Shown: positions 25,079 to 33,893, numbered from the stretch's first letter. The stretch is 64,000 bases of DNA from DASUXA01 sp036378155 (GCA_036378155.1 DASUXA010000032.1:62001-126000); one strand, 5' to 3'. A program made the numbers and translations. The notes: a model not told the origin generated them from the sequence alone.

Positions 25079-26107
25079 ATGACGGCTGACAGCCCGGCGG
25101 AGGCGGCGCTTCTCGACGAACCCACCACGTCCGACCTCGCCGCGAAGGTCCACGAGGCGTGGCGGGAATTCGCCGGCGCGCTGGCAGACGCGCTGCCCGC
25201 CCTTCCCGCCGGGGCGCGGCTCGGGCTGACCCTCGACCCGACCGCGTCCGGCACCGGCGACGCGGTGTACGGCATCGAGGTGGAAGCCGAGGCGGAAGGT
25301 GTGCTGCGCGCGCTCGCCGTGGGCAACGCGTCGCTGCCCGACGGGTACCGCCTGGACCGCGCCGCCATCGCCGAACTCGTCGCGCTCGGCTGGTCGCCGC
25401 CCGGCGTGGTGGAGGATTCCGGGCAGCAGTTCGGGCTGGTCACCCGCGCCGACGAGGCGCGAGCCGCGGCAGTGGTGATGACCCGCACGCTGCGCGACGT
25501 GTACGGCGCTCCGCATCCCGCGTTCGTCACGTACCTCGTCGAGGCGCCGGACGACCAGCAGGCGGCGGTACCGGCGCTCGGCTCGGCCCGTCCGCTGGTC
25601 GCGTCGGCGGTCGACACCGCCCCCCGGTCCGCCGCCGACCTCGCCGACCTCGAGAGGTTGTCGCTCGCCGACCGGGTACACCTGGTGCTCGCGGCGATGA
25701 TGAAGACCGAGGCGGACGCGGTACCGGTGGACGCCGACGGCGACATCGGCATCCGCGCCGGGTCGGCGATGGTGTTCGTCAAGGTGCGCGACAACCCGCC
25801 CCTGGTCGACGTGTTCTCCCCGGTACTGACCGAGTTGCACCCGAGCGAGGCGTTGTACGAGCGGCTGTCCGAGCTGACCAGCCGGATGCCGATCGGGCGG
25901 CTGTACTTCACCGGCGGCACGGTGTGGGCGTCGGTACCGGTGTTCGGCCGCGACTTCCAGGCGAGTCACCTGATGCTCGCGGTGCAGGTGATGACCGGGC
26001 TCGCCGACGAACTCGACGACCGGCTGCACGGCGAGTTCGGCGGCAAGCGCTTCTTCGGCGAGGAGAAGCCGGCGGTCCGGTCCGAGGGCACCGGAATGTA
26101 CCTGTAG
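25079..26107 (+). CDS. T3SS-chaperone/YbjN-like peptide-binding protein
   Basis: The 342-residue soluble protein seems to contain two related domains. The second half (SAMVFVKVRDNPPLVDVFSP ... SELTSRMPIGRLYFTGGTVW ... SHLMLAVQVMTGLADELDD) has the alpha-beta pattern of YbjN/type III chaperone-like domains common in actinobacteria. The first half is acidic and looks like a TY-Chap-type domain. The cellular partner is unknown. It ends 7 bp from the stop of the convergent monooxygenase. Confidence 0.7.
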   Translation: MTADSPAEAALLDEPTTSDLAAKVHEAWREFAGALADALPALPAGARLGLTLDPTASGTGDAVYGIEVEAEAEGVLRALAVGNASLPDGYRLDRAAIAELVALGWSPPGVVEDSGQQFGLVTRADEARAAAVVMTRTLRDVYGAPHPAFVTYLVEAPDDQQAAVPALGSARPLVASAVDTAPRSAADLADLERLSLADRVHLVLAAMMKTEADAVPVDADGDIGIRAGSAMVFVKVRDNPPLVDVFSPVLTELHPSEALYERLSELTSRMPIGRLYFTGGTVWASVPVFGRDFQASHLMLAVQVMTGLADELDDRLHGEFGGKRFFGEEKPAVRSEGTGMYL

Positions 26108-26114
26108 CCGCCGG

Positions 26115-27176
26115 TCAGCCGGGTGGACCGAAGGCGAGCGCCAGCCGGACCGCGACATCGCGTACCGCGGTGAACCGTCTGACCTGGGACAGCCGGCTGG
26201 CTCGCGTCGACATCGCCGCCAGCCGCTGCGTCGGACGGCGGCGCAACCGGTCGTACTCCCGCAGACCGGCGGGGACGTCGCCGGTGGCGAGGCAGTCGGC
26301 GAGGGTCACCCCGTCGATCAGCGCCTGGCACGCGCCTTGACCGAGGTCGGGGGTCATGGCGTGCGCGGCGTCGCCGAGCAGCGCGACCGTACCGTCCACG
26401 TAGGACGGCAGCGGTGGGTCGAGGTAGTAGATGTCGTGCCGGATGACCCGCGAGGTGGCGTACCGGTCGAGGATCGCCGGAATCGGGTCGTGCCAGGAAC
26501 CGAAGTGGCGGCGCAACTCGACGACGTCGGGGTCGCTCGGCGTGTACCCCTCGGGCGCGGCGAGGACCGCGTACCAGTTGGTCCTGCCCGGCTCCTCGGG
26601 GGTGATGCCGAACTTCCTGCCCACGCCCCAGGTCTCGCCGCCCGTCTCGGTGTCCAGGTCGGCGACGCCCCGCCATACCGTCATTCCGGTGTACCGCAGC
26701 CGGTGCCGGTCGCCGAACAACGCTCGCCGCACTCCGCTGTTGATGCCGTCCGCGCCGATCACGACGTCGTACCCCTCGCGGAGCGGACCCGGATCGTCCA
26801 CGGTGTGCCCGAAGTGGACGACGTCCGGCGGGAGCGCGTCGTGGAGCAGTCCCAGCAGTGCCGGGCGGGACAGCAGGTAGACCGGTTCGCCGTGGCGACG
26901 CCGAAGTCGTTCCATGTCCAGGGTGGCGATCCGGCTGCCGTCCGGGCGGCGGATCGCGCCGCTCGCCTGCGGGCGACCCACCTTTCGTGCCTGTTCGCCC
27001 AGCCCGAGCCGGTCGAGGGCGCGCAGCGCGGTCGGCCACATGCCGAGCCCGGTGCCGGTCTCCGGCAGGTGCGTACCGCGTTCGAACACGGTGACCTTCC
27101 ATCCCGCGGCACGCAGCCCGATCGCCGCCGCCAGCCCCCCGATGCCGCCGCCCACGACGGCTGCCTTCTTCCTCAT
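26115..27176 (-). CDS. FAD-dependent monooxygenase (PHBH fold)
   Basis: The 353-residue protein has the dinucleotide-binding motif VVGGGIGGLAAAIGLRAAG at residues 8-26, the DG motif VIGADGINSGVR and the second FAD motif ALLGDAAHAMTPDLGQGACQ. This family hydroxylates aromatic or polyketide substrates with NAD(P)H and oxygen. The substrate is unknown. It is divergent from a TetR regulator with palindromes between them, so its inducer is probably its substrate or a related toxic compound. Confidence 0.88.
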   Translation of the reverse strand: MRKKAAVVGGGIGGLAAAIGLRAAGWKVTVFERGTHLPETGTGLGMWPTALRALDRLGLGEQARKVGRPQASGAIRRPDGSRIATLDMERLRRRHGEPVYLLSRPALLGLLHDALPPDVVHFGHTVDDPGPLREGYDVVIGADGINSGVRRALFGDRHRLRYTGMTVWRGVADLDTETGGETWGVGRKFGITPEEPGRTNWYAVLAAPEGYTPSDPDVVELRRHFGSWHDPIPAILDRYATSRVIRHDIYYLDPPLPSYVDGTVALLGDAAHAMTPDLGQGACQALIDGVTLADCLATGDVPAGLREYDRLRRRPTQRLAAMSTRASRLSQVRRFTAVRDVAVRLALAFGPPG

Positions 27177-27182
27177 GCCCCG

Positions 27183-27188
27183 ACCGTA
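27183..27188 (-). promoter_or_regulatory. -10 box of leaderless monooxygenase gene
   Basis: TACGGT on the minus strand lies exactly 6 nt before the ATG at 27176 and touches the CTACA half of the neighbouring palindrome. Confidence 0.5.
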
Positions 27189-27222
27189 CTACATCTGTAG
27201 TGGAAACACTACCGCTGTAGTG
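27189..27222. promoter_or_regulatory. Probable TetR operators between divergent genes
   Basis: Two palindromes sit 6 nt apart: CTACA-TC-TGTAG (27189-27200) and CACTAC-CGCT-GTAGTG (27207-27222). They share a TGTAG/CTACA half-site and lie against or over the -10 boxes of both genes, so a bound repressor would shut off both. Assignment to the adjacent TetR protein is inference from position. Confidence 0.75.
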
Positions 27223-27223
27223 T
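27218..27223 (+). promoter_or_regulatory. -10 box of leaderless tetR-family gene
   Basis: TAGTGT is 6 nt before the ATG at 27230 and overlaps the second palindrome, which suggests autorepression. Confidence 0.5.
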
Positions 27224-27229
27224 GCGGGC

Positions 27230-27862
27230 ATGACGGATCGACGGGAACTGCTGCTGGACGCCGCGATCACCGTTCTCGGTACCCGCGGGCTGCGCCAACT
27301 GACCCACCGCGCGGTCGACGCGGAGGCAGGTCTGCCGGAGGGCTCCACCTCGAACATGTTCCGCACCCGCGAGGCGCTGATCAGCGGTGTCCTGGACCGG
27401 CTGGTGGAGTTGGAGACCGCCGCGTGGCAGCGTCTCGCCTCCGGGTCGGCAGCGGCGGTCGCCGGACCCGGACCGGGTGCCCAGGTGAGCCCCGAGCGGT
27501 TCGCCGCCCTGGTCGCGACCATGATGCGGGAACTCGTCGGCGAGGCGCGGCAGCTCACCCTGGCGCGGCACGCGATCTTCCACGAGGCGGCGTTCCACCC
27601 CGGACTGCAGGAGCGGATCGCGGCGAGCCAGGCGCGGCTGGCGGAATGGGGCGTACCGTGGCTCGCCCGCCTCGGCTCGGCGCAGCCCGAATCGGACTAC
27701 CGGACGCTGCTCGGACTCATCGACGGACTGCTGCTCATCCAGCTCGCCAGCCCGGTACCGGACTTCGACCCGGAACCGTCGATCCTGGTGATGCTGCGCG
27801 GGTTGGGCGGCGGTGACGCCCGGTCGACCCGGTCGCCCGGCACCGACCCGACGTGCGATTAG
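27230..27862 (+). CDS. TetR family transcriptional regulator
   Basis: The 210-residue protein has a TetR-type N-terminal helix-turn-helix: LLLDAAITVLGTRGLRQLTH, RAVDAEAGLPEGSTSNMF. The rest is helical and variable, as expected for the ligand and dimerisation domain (a TetR_C-type region with FAALVATMMRELVGEARQL). It is divergent from the FAD monooxygenase, with the palindromic operators in the 53-bp gap, so it probably represses both genes. Confidence 0.88.
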   Translation: MTDRRELLLDAAITVLGTRGLRQLTHRAVDAEAGLPEGSTSNMFRTREALISGVLDRLVELETAAWQRLASGSAAAVAGPGPGAQVSPERFAALVATMMRELVGEARQLTLARHAIFHEAAFHPGLQERIAASQARLAEWGVPWLARLGSAQPESDYRTLLGLIDGLLLIQLASPVPDFDPEPSILVMLRGLGGGDARSTRSPGTDPTCD

Positions 27863-27874
27863 CCGGGGTGCGCG

Positions 27875-27935
27875 CGGTTACCGCGACGGCTTGCCGCCGT
27901 CGCCCCCGGTTACCGCGACGGCTTGCCGCCGTCGC
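27875..27935. repeat. Duplicated hairpin spanning the Lrp-like gene's stop codon
   Basis: A 29-bp sequence at 27875-27903 is repeated exactly at 27907-27935 (period 32). Each copy contains the hairpin GCGACGGC-TTGCC-GCCGTCGC and a TAA on the minus strand. The copy at 27907 supplies the real stop codon (27910-27912). Lying between convergent genes, it is probably a duplicated terminator. Confidence 0.85.
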
Positions 27936-28389
27936 TCGGGGCGACGGTTCCGGCGGGCGTGTCGACCAGCCGGGACAGCACGATCAGGCTGCGTGTCGAG
28001 GTGATGAAGCGCTCCGCGCGCAGCCGTTCCAGCGCCTGCTCCAGGTGGCTGATGTTCGCGGCGCGCAGGTGCACCAGGGCGTCCGCCTCGCCGGACACGG
28101 TGTACGCGGCGACCACCTCGGGATGGCGTTTCGCGGCGGCGGCGATCTGCGCCGGCGTGGTGCGACCGGTACAGAACAGCTCGATGAACGCCTCGGTCGT
28201 CCAGCCCACCGCGGCGGGATCGAGCACGGCGGTGAACTTGGTGATCACGCCGGCCGCCCGGAGCCGGTCCACCCGGCGCTTGACCGCCGGGGCGGACAGC
28301 GCGACCTGGGCGCCGATCTCCGCGTACGACGCGCGTCCGTCGGCGACGAGTGACGCAATGATTCGCTGATCTACCGCGTCAATCTGCAA
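27910..28389 (-). CDS. Lrp/AsnC family transcriptional regulator
   Basis: From the TTG at 28389 the product is 159 residues: an AsnC-type helix-turn-helix (IDAVDQRIIASLVADGRASY, AEIGAQVALSAPAVKRRVDR) and a C-terminal RAM ligand-binding domain (VVAAYTVSGEADALVHLRA). The TTG is preceded by GGAGGG at 7 nt. A TTG at 28410 lacks a ribosome site. It is divergent from the dimethylargininase gene and probably regulates it in response to an amino acid such as arginine or ornithine. Confidence 0.85.
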   Translation of the reverse strand: MQIDAVDQRIIASLVADGRASYAEIGAQVALSAPAVKRRVDRLRAAGVITKFTAVLDPAAVGWTTEAFIELFCTGRTTPAQIAAAAKRHPEVVAAYTVSGEADALVHLRAANISHLEQALERLRAERFITSTRSLIVLSRLVDTPAGTVAPSDGGKPSR

Positions 28390-28444
28390 TGTTCCGCCCT
28401 CCGAACGCAAGATTTTCCGCTGTTCCGTGCCCGCCGAGCGTACC

Positions 28445-28450
28445 TAACCT
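28445..28450 (+). promoter_or_regulatory. -10 box of leaderless dimethylargininase gene
   Basis: TAACCT lies 7 nt before the GTG at 28458, in the 68-bp gap shared with the Lrp-like regulator. Confidence 0.45.
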
Positions 28451-28457
28451 CTGATCT

Positions 28458-29282
28458 GTGACTCCGCCTGCTCGAACCGCGCGAAAGCGTACATACCTCA
28501 TGTGCCCGCCCGAGCACTTCCGGGTGGAGTACAAGATCAATCCGTGGATGGACCCGTCACAGCCGGTCGACGGCGAACTCGCCCTGAAGCAGTGGACGAT
28601 GCTGCGCGACGCCCTCGTCGCCCTGGGTCATGAGGTACACCTGCTCGACCCCGACCCGGCGCTGCCCGACATGGTCTACGCCGCGAACGGCGCGTTCGTG
28701 GTCGACGGCACCGTGTACGGCGCCCGATTCCGGCACCCGCAGCGGGTGCGCGAGGCGGAACTGCACCGCCGCTTCTACGAGTCGCGCGGCTTCCGGTACG
28801 TCGAACCCGAGCACACCAACGAAGGCGAGGGCGACTTCACGTTCGTACCCGCCGCGCACGGCGGCGTGATCCTGGCGGGGCACGGCTTCCGCAGCGCCCA
28901 CCCGGCGCACGCCGAGGCGCAGGAGATCCTCGGTCGCCCCGTGATCTCCCTGCGGCTGGTCGACCCCCGCTTCTACCACCTGGACACCGCGCTCGCCCCG
29001 CTCGACGACCACAACATCGTCTACTACCCGGGCGCCTTCTCGCCGGCAGCCCAGGCGGTACTGGCGCAACTGTTCCCGGACGCGGTGCTCGCCGGCGAGC
29101 ACGACGCGGTCGCCTTCGGACTCAACCTGGTCAGCGACGGCGCGAACGTGTTCATCAACGCGGAGGCGAGCGCCCTCGCCGCCACGCTCGCCGCGCACGG
29201 CTACCGACCGGTACCGATCGAGCTGGGTGAACTGAAGAAGGGCGGCGGCAGCGTCAAGTGCTGCATCGCCGAACTGCGATGA
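28458..29282 (+). CDS. ddaH: Dimethylarginine dimethylaminohydrolase (DDAH) family protein
   Basis: The 274-residue protein has the pentein fold with PEHFRVEYKINPWMDPSQP at the start, DMVYAANGAFVVDG, GEGDFTFVP, the catalytic His in RFYHLDTALAPL and the nucleophilic Cys in GGGSVKCCIAEL near the C-terminus. It is predicted to release dimethylamine from N-methylated arginines, or act on arginine-like substrates, giving citrulline. The neighbouring ornithine aminotransferase often found beside it is absent. A strong terminator follows 4 bp after the stop. Confidence 0.88.
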   Translation: MTPPARTARKRTYLMCPPEHFRVEYKINPWMDPSQPVDGELALKQWTMLRDALVALGHEVHLLDPDPALPDMVYAANGAFVVDGTVYGARFRHPQRVREAELHRRFYESRGFRYVEPEHTNEGEGDFTFVPAAHGGVILAGHGFRSAHPAHAEAQEILGRPVISLRLVDPRFYHLDTALAPLDDHNIVYYPGAFSPAAQAVLAQLFPDAVLAGEHDAVAFGLNLVSDGANVFINAEASALAATLAAHGYRPVPIELGELKKGGGSVKCCIAELR

Positions 29283-29286
29283 CGAG

Positions 29287-29317
29287 TCGGGGCGGGCGCG
29301 TTCCGCGCCCGCCCCGA
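29287..29317. terminator. Bidirectional terminator hairpin
   Basis: Perfect 14-bp arms (29287-29300 and 29304-29317) enclose the loop TTC. It sits between the dimethylargininase stop and the convergent lipoprotein gene. No U-tract is present, as is common in high-GC actinobacteria. Confidence 0.85.
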
Positions 29318-29330
29318 CCACCCCGTCCCG

Positions 29331-29870
29331 CTACTTCTGCACCGGGATCAGGATCAGCTTCGCGGTGTTGGTGTCGCCGTCCTTGGTACCGGCGACCCCG
29401 ATCTCCTCGCCGACCTTGACGCTGCTCGGCTGCACCGTGGTCCGGTGCTCGACGACCCGGATCGGGCTGCCGAACGTCCAGGTCATGGTGAACCCGTCCG
29501 AGGACTTCACGGTCACCGTCCGGTCGTCGATGGCGGTCACCGTGCCCCGCTGTACCTCGACGGTCTTGTCGCCGTCCTTCGTCTTCACGACCGCCTCGCC
29601 GTGCAGCATGTTCCGCCGCATCAGGACCCGGTCCCGGATCAGCCGGCGCCGCGCGTTCGGGTGCTGCCCGTTGCTGTCCCCGCTCGGGCTGGGGTTGGCG
29701 ACCGGTACCAGGTCGTCGGTCGAGAACCCGAGCGCGTTCAGCGCGGACGCCTCGGGCGACAGGACGGCGGCCTCGGCAGCCGCCGGTCCGCACGCGGTGA
29801 GACCGAGCAGTCCGGCGACCGCGATCACGGCACCCGCCGCGGCGACTCCGAACCGGTTACGCAGCTTCAT
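29331..29870 (-). CDS. Putative lipoprotein, DUF5666-like
   Basis: The 179-residue protein starts with a basic-hydrophobic signal and lipobox LLGLTACG near residues 22-28, so it should be lipidated and exported. The C-terminal 100 residues are beta-rich and resemble DUF5666/OB-like modules (VEVQRGTVTAIDDRTVTVKSS, VKVGEEIGVAGTKDGDTNTAKL). Function unknown. It lies just downstream of the sensor kinase gene, about 93 bp from its stop, and could belong to the same regulon. Confidence 0.7.
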   Translation of the reverse strand: MKLRNRFGVAAAGAVIAVAGLLGLTACGPAAAEAAVLSPEASALNALGFSTDDLVPVANPSPSGDSNGQHPNARRRLIRDRVLMRRNMLHGEAVVKTKDGDKTVEVQRGTVTAIDDRTVTVKSSDGFTMTWTFGSPIRVVEHRTTVQPSSVKVGEEIGVAGTKDGDTNTAKLILIPVQK

Positions 29871-29963
29871 CTGTCGTCCCTTCGTCGATGCCCCCGCTCG
29901 GGGCGCCGCTGCCGGCGCCCGTCCGGGGCGGTACCACTGTCGCCGATGGAGCGCAGGGCTGCG

Positions 29964-31460
29964 TCAAGGCGATGTACGAGGTTGGTAAGAGCCGGGGTAC
30001 GGCAGCCGGACGGTGAACCGGGCACCGCCCTCGGTCGCGTGCCCGGCTTCGATCGCGCCGCCCAGCCGGCGTACCAGCCGCGCGGCGAGCGCGAGACCGA
30101 GCCCGCTGCCGACCTTCCGGACACCCCGGTACCGCTGGTACAGCGCGCCCCGCTCGAACGCGACCGCGAGGTCCTCGTCGGTGAACCCGGGTCCGCCGTC
30201 GCGCACCTCGACCACGCCGTACCCCGGCGGGTCGGCGTCGCGGACCGCGAGCACGACGGGTGCGCCCGCCGGTACCACCCGCAGCGCGTTCTCCAGCAGC
30301 CCGTCGATCACCTGCCGGATGCGTCCCGGGTCGGTCAGCACCGCGACCGGACCGGGCGGCAGTTCGGTACGCAGGACCAGCCCGGCGCTTTCGACCCGAC
30401 CGCGCCACGCTTCCGCCACCCCGGCGACCAGGGCGGTGAGGTCGACCGGCAGGAGTTCGAGCGGGAACTCGTCGGCCTCCAGCCGAGCCAGGGCGAGCAG
30501 GTCGGCGACCAGTCGGTCCAGGTGCTCCGCCTCGGCGAGCATGGTGCGACCCGCCTGCCCCGCGTCCTGCGGGGCGATCACTCCGTCGGCGATCGCCTCG
30601 GCGTACCCGCGCAGCGTCGTCAACGGTGTCCGTAGCTCGTGCGAGATGGACAGCAGGAACTCGCGCTGCCGGTTCTCGCTGGTCGCGAGCGCCGCCGCGA
30701 GCTGGTTGAGCGCTCGCGACAGGTCCTCGACCTCGGCGGGCGGCTGCACCGGTACCCGTACCGTCCGGTCGCCCGCCGACAGCCGGGCGGCGGCGGTCGC
30801 GGCGTGCCGCAACGGCTGGGCGATCCGGCTCGCCAGGAACGCGCCGGCTGCCGCCCCGCCCAGCAGACCGGCGAGCAGCGGCAGCCAGAGCACCCGCGCC
30901 ACCTGCCGGGCGGTACCGGTGACCAGCGGCTGGACGAGGACCACGCCGTCCCCGCCGGGCAGCGGACGTCCCTCGACGAGCGACACCCGCCCGGCGACCA
31001 CGGCGGGGCGTTCGGACACCGGTTTGCCCGCCCCGATCTGGCGTACCACCCTCGCCGGCAGCCCGACCCGGTCCGGCGTGCCGTGATGGATCAGGTACAC
31101 GTCGATGCCCTGGCCGCGCAGGGTGCGCACCGCGCGGTCCTCGGCGGCGGTGTCCCCGGTCGCCAGGCGCGGACGTAGGACCTCGGTGACCACCTTCGTC
31201 TCGACCGCCAGCGCGTCGCGCGCCTGCCGGTTCGCGGCGCGCACCGCCAGCGGAAACGCCACCGCCGCGGTGACCAGCACCGAGATCAGCGCGGCGCCGC
31301 AGGTCACCAGCATGGTGCGGGCGGTCAGGGTGCCGGTGGTCCGACGCCAGGCGCTCGGAAGGGGCGTCCCCGCGCCCGGCGCGGAGCTGGGCATGCCCGC
31401 GCGCGGCGTGGAGTTGGGGGTCGGCGGGCGCTGCCCGGCGCCCGGCACCGGGCTAGCCAT
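29964..31460 (-). CDS. Sensor histidine kinase with HAMP domain
   Basis: The 498-residue protein has a disordered Pro-rich N-terminus, a first membrane helix near residue 55, an extracytoplasmic sensor region of about 110 residues, and a second helix (LLAGLLGGAAAGAFLASRI) leading into a HAMP domain. HisKA follows (LLSISHELRTPLTTLRGYAE, phospho-acceptor His), then HATPase motifs (NALRVVPAG, VRDGGPGFTDEDL, GSGLGLALAARLV). The ATG overlaps the end of the response regulator by 8 bp. The signal is unknown. Confidence 0.93.
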   Translation of the reverse strand: MASPVPGAGQRPPTPNSTPRAGMPSSAPGAGTPLPSAWRRTTGTLTARTMLVTCGAALISVLVTAAVAFPLAVRAANRQARDALAVETKVVTEVLRPRLATGDTAAEDRAVRTLRGQGIDVYLIHHGTPDRVGLPARVVRQIGAGKPVSERPAVVAGRVSLVEGRPLPGGDGVVLVQPLVTGTARQVARVLWLPLLAGLLGGAAAGAFLASRIAQPLRHAATAAARLSAGDRTVRVPVQPPAEVEDLSRALNQLAAALATSENRQREFLLSISHELRTPLTTLRGYAEAIADGVIAPQDAGQAGRTMLAEAEHLDRLVADLLALARLEADEFPLELLPVDLTALVAGVAEAWRGRVESAGLVLRTELPPGPVAVLTDPGRIRQVIDGLLENALRVVPAGAPVVLAVRDADPPGYGVVEVRDGGPGFTDEDLAVAFERGALYQRYRGVRKVGSGLGLALAARLVRRLGGAIEAGHATEGGARFTVRLPYPGSYQPRTSP

Positions 31461-32145
31461 CGGCGGCGTACCCGACGCCGCGCACCGTGCGGATGATCGA
31501 CCCTGCCGCGCCGAGTTTGCCGCGCACCTGCGCGACGTGCACGTCGACGGTACGGGTACCGGCGTGCGCCGCGTAGCCCCACACCGAGGCGAGCAGCTCC
31601 TCCCGGGTGAACACCCGACCGGGGCGCGCCATCAGGTGCGCGAGCAGGTCGAACTCGGTCGGAGTGAGCGCCACCGGGGCGCCCGCGGCGTGTACCGAGC
31701 GCCGCGCCGGGTCGAGGGCGACGTCGCCGAGGACGCGCACCCGGTCGCCGTCGGGGGGACCGGCTGCCCGTCGTACCAGCGCCTTGACCCGGGCGACGAG
31801 TTCGCGGGGACTGAACGGCTTGGTGACGTAGTCGTCCGCGCCGAGTTCCAGACCGAGCACCCGGTCGACCTCGTCGTCCCGTGCGGTCAGGAAGATCACC
31901 GGGGTCCAGTCGCCGTCCTCGCGCAGCTTGCGGCAGATGTCGGTACCGGACAGCCCGGGCAGCGCGATGTCCAGCACGCAGACCACCGGTCGCAGTCGCC
32001 GCGCCGCCGCGAGTCCCAGGTCGCCGTCGCCTTCGACGTGGACACCGAAGCCTTCGCGGGTCAGGTACATCCGGACGAGATCGGCGATCGGGCGCTCGTC
32101 CTCGACGACGAGCACCAGCCCCTTCGCGGGTTCCACGCCGACCAT
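31453..32145 (-). CDS. OmpR family response regulator
   Basis: The 230-residue protein has a receiver domain with acidic pocket VVEDERPIADL, phospho-acceptor Asp in CVLDIALPGLSG and conserved Lys in VTKPFSPRELVARV. A winged-helix output domain ends TRTVDVHVAQVRGKLG. It is cotranscribed with the overlapping histidine kinase. Its targets are not evident, although the adjacent lipoprotein is a candidate. Confidence 0.93.
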   Translation of the reverse strand: MVGVEPAKGLVLVVEDERPIADLVRMYLTREGFGVHVEGDGDLGLAAARRLRPVVCVLDIALPGLSGTDICRKLREDGDWTPVIFLTARDDEVDRVLGLELGADDYVTKPFSPRELVARVKALVRRAAGPPDGDRVRVLGDVALDPARRSVHAAGAPVALTPTEFDLLAHLMARPGRVFTREELLASVWGYAAHAGTRTVDVHVAQVRGKLGAAGSIIRTVRGVGYAADG

Positions 32146-32218
32146 GATGTCCGACGGTCGGTCACCGCCGCGTCAGGGGCGTGTTCGGGATGTGTACGGG
32201 GTGAGTACGCGCCGCAGG

Positions 32219-32677
32219 TCAGCGGCGGGCCGGACGACCGACCGGCAGCGCCGGACGGCGGGCGCTGAACACCTGGTTGAGCAGGGCGTCCAGCCGCCAC
32301 ACCTGCTTCGGATGCCCGGTGGTGATCCAGAACCGTTGGCGTACCCCGTCCGCCCCGGTCAACGCGAGTTCCAGCCCGGACCGGCGCGGGTCGGGCGCCC
32401 ACACGACCTCGCGCAGTTCCCGGATCATCGCGTCGAGTTCCACCCGCGCCCGGTGCAGGGTGCGGCTCTCCCGGCTGACGGCGAGCCGACCGCGGGTCAG
32501 CAGCAGCAGGTGTTCGCCGGCCAGCGGACGGTCCGGGCGTACACACCTGGCGACGACCAGGACCGACGCGTCCGACCCGACGCAGCGCCGGAAGAGCGGG
32601 ATGTGGCGGCTGATGGCGCGTACCGGTACAGCCGCCTCGTTCGCGGCCGCGAGAAACGTCCGAGCGAACATATCCAT
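32219..32677 (-). CDS. Hypothetical protein (152 aa)
   Basis: I do not recognise a named family. The product looks like a single compact beta-rich domain: ASVLVVARCVRPDRPLAGEH, LLLLTRGRLAVSRESRTLHR and a late helix (WRLDALLNQVF), a pattern reminiscent of a PH-like fold. There is no signal peptide or membrane helix. It stands alone 73 bp after the response regulator start region; an ATG two codons inside is also possible. Confidence 0.6.
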   Translation of the reverse strand: MDMFARTFLAAANEAAVPVRAISRHIPLFRRCVGSDASVLVVARCVRPDRPLAGEHLLLLTRGRLAVSRESRTLHRARVELDAMIRELREVVWAPDPRRSGLELALTGADGVRQRFWITTGHPKQVWRLDALLNQVFSARRPALPVGRPARR

Positions 32678-32726
32678 ATCAGGCGTAACGATCTCGACTA
32701 GGGCAAAGTCGCGCGATTGTCAAGAG

Positions 32727-33893
32727 TTACAGCAGCTCCAGAATCGTGGCGTTCGCCATTCCGCCGCCCTCGCACATCGTCTGCAGCCCGTACCGGATGC
32801 CCCGCCGCCGCATGTCGTGCAGCATCGTGGTCATGATCCGGGCACCGGAACCGCCCAACGGGTGACCCAGCGCGATCGCCCCGCCGTTCGGGTTCACCCG
32901 AGCCGGGTCCGCCCCGGTCTCGACCAGCCACGCCAGCGGTACCGGGGCGAACGCCTCGTTCACCTCGAACACCCCGATGTCGTCGATGGACAGACCGGAC
33001 CGCTTCAGCGCCTTCGCGGTCGCCGGGATCGGGGCGGTCAGCATCACCACCGGGTCGTCCGCCGCGACCACCGCCGTGTGGATGCGCGCCAGCGGCGTGA
33101 GTCCGTGCTCGTACGCCCAGTCGCTGCTGGTCACCGCGAGGGCGGCGGCGCCGTCGGAGATCTGCGACGCCGACCCGGCGGTCACCACGCCGTCCGGTCG
33201 GAACGGGGTCGGCAGTTCGGCGAGCCGGGCGAGGCTGGTGTCGCGTCGGATTCCCTCGTCGGCGGCGAACCCGCCGACCGGGACGACCTCGTCGGCGAAC
33301 CAGCCGGCGTCCTGCGCGGCCGCCGCCTTCCGGTGGCTCGCCAGGGCGTACTCGTCCAGCCGAGCGCGGTCGAAGCCCCACCGCCGGGCGATCAACTCGG
33401 CGCCCACGCCCTGGTTGAACGGCACGACCGCGTCCGTGTCGAAACCCTCGACCGTGGCGTACCGCTCGCGGACCAGGTCGCCGTACGGTCGACCGGCGTC
33501 CGCCCCGACACTCGCGCCCATCGCGACCCGGGTCATCGACTCGACGCCGCCGGCCACCACGAGATCCGCCTGACCGGAGATCACCGCGGCGGCGGCGAAA
33601 TGTACCGCCTGCTGGCTCGACCCGCACTGCCGGTCGATGCTGGTGCCCGGTACGGACTCGGGCCAGCCGGCGGCCAGCACCGCGTTGCGCCCGACGTTCC
33701 AGGACTGCTCGCCGACCTGGGAGACGCAGCCCCACACCACGTCGTCGACGTCGGCGGGGTCGAATCCGATCCGCTCGGCGAGGGCGCGCAGGACCTGGGC
33801 GGACAGGTCGACCGGGTGGACCCCGGCGAGGGCTCCCTTGCGCCGTCCGACCGGGGTGCGGACCGCGCCGACGATCACCGCGTCACGAGCCAT
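32727..33893 (-). CDS. Acetyl-CoA C-acyltransferase (thiolase)
   Basis: The 388-residue protein contains the three thiolase active-site motifs: SIDRQCGSSQQAVHFAAAAV (acylated Cys), NPNGGAIALGHPLGGSGAR (His) and CEGGGMAN (second Cys). It catalyses reversible condensation or thiolytic cleavage of acyl-CoAs, in fatty-acid degradation or acetoacetyl-CoA formation. A GAGGAG site precedes the ATG at 33893. No other beta-oxidation gene is adjacent, so the substrate range is not determined. Confidence 0.93.
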   Translation of the reverse strand: MARDAVIVGAVRTPVGRRKGALAGVHPVDLSAQVLRALAERIGFDPADVDDVVWGCVSQVGEQSWNVGRNAVLAAGWPESVPGTSIDRQCGSSQQAVHFAAAAVISGQADLVVAGGVESMTRVAMGASVGADAGRPYGDLVRERYATVEGFDTDAVVPFNQGVGAELIARRWGFDRARLDEYALASHRKAAAAQDAGWFADEVVPVGGFAADEGIRRDTSLARLAELPTPFRPDGVVTAGSASQISDGAAALAVTSSDWAYEHGLTPLARIHTAVVAADDPVVMLTAPIPATAKALKRSGLSIDDIGVFEVNEAFAPVPLAWLVETGADPARVNPNGGAIALGHPLGGSGARIMTTMLHDMRRRGIRYGLQTMCEGGGMANATILELL

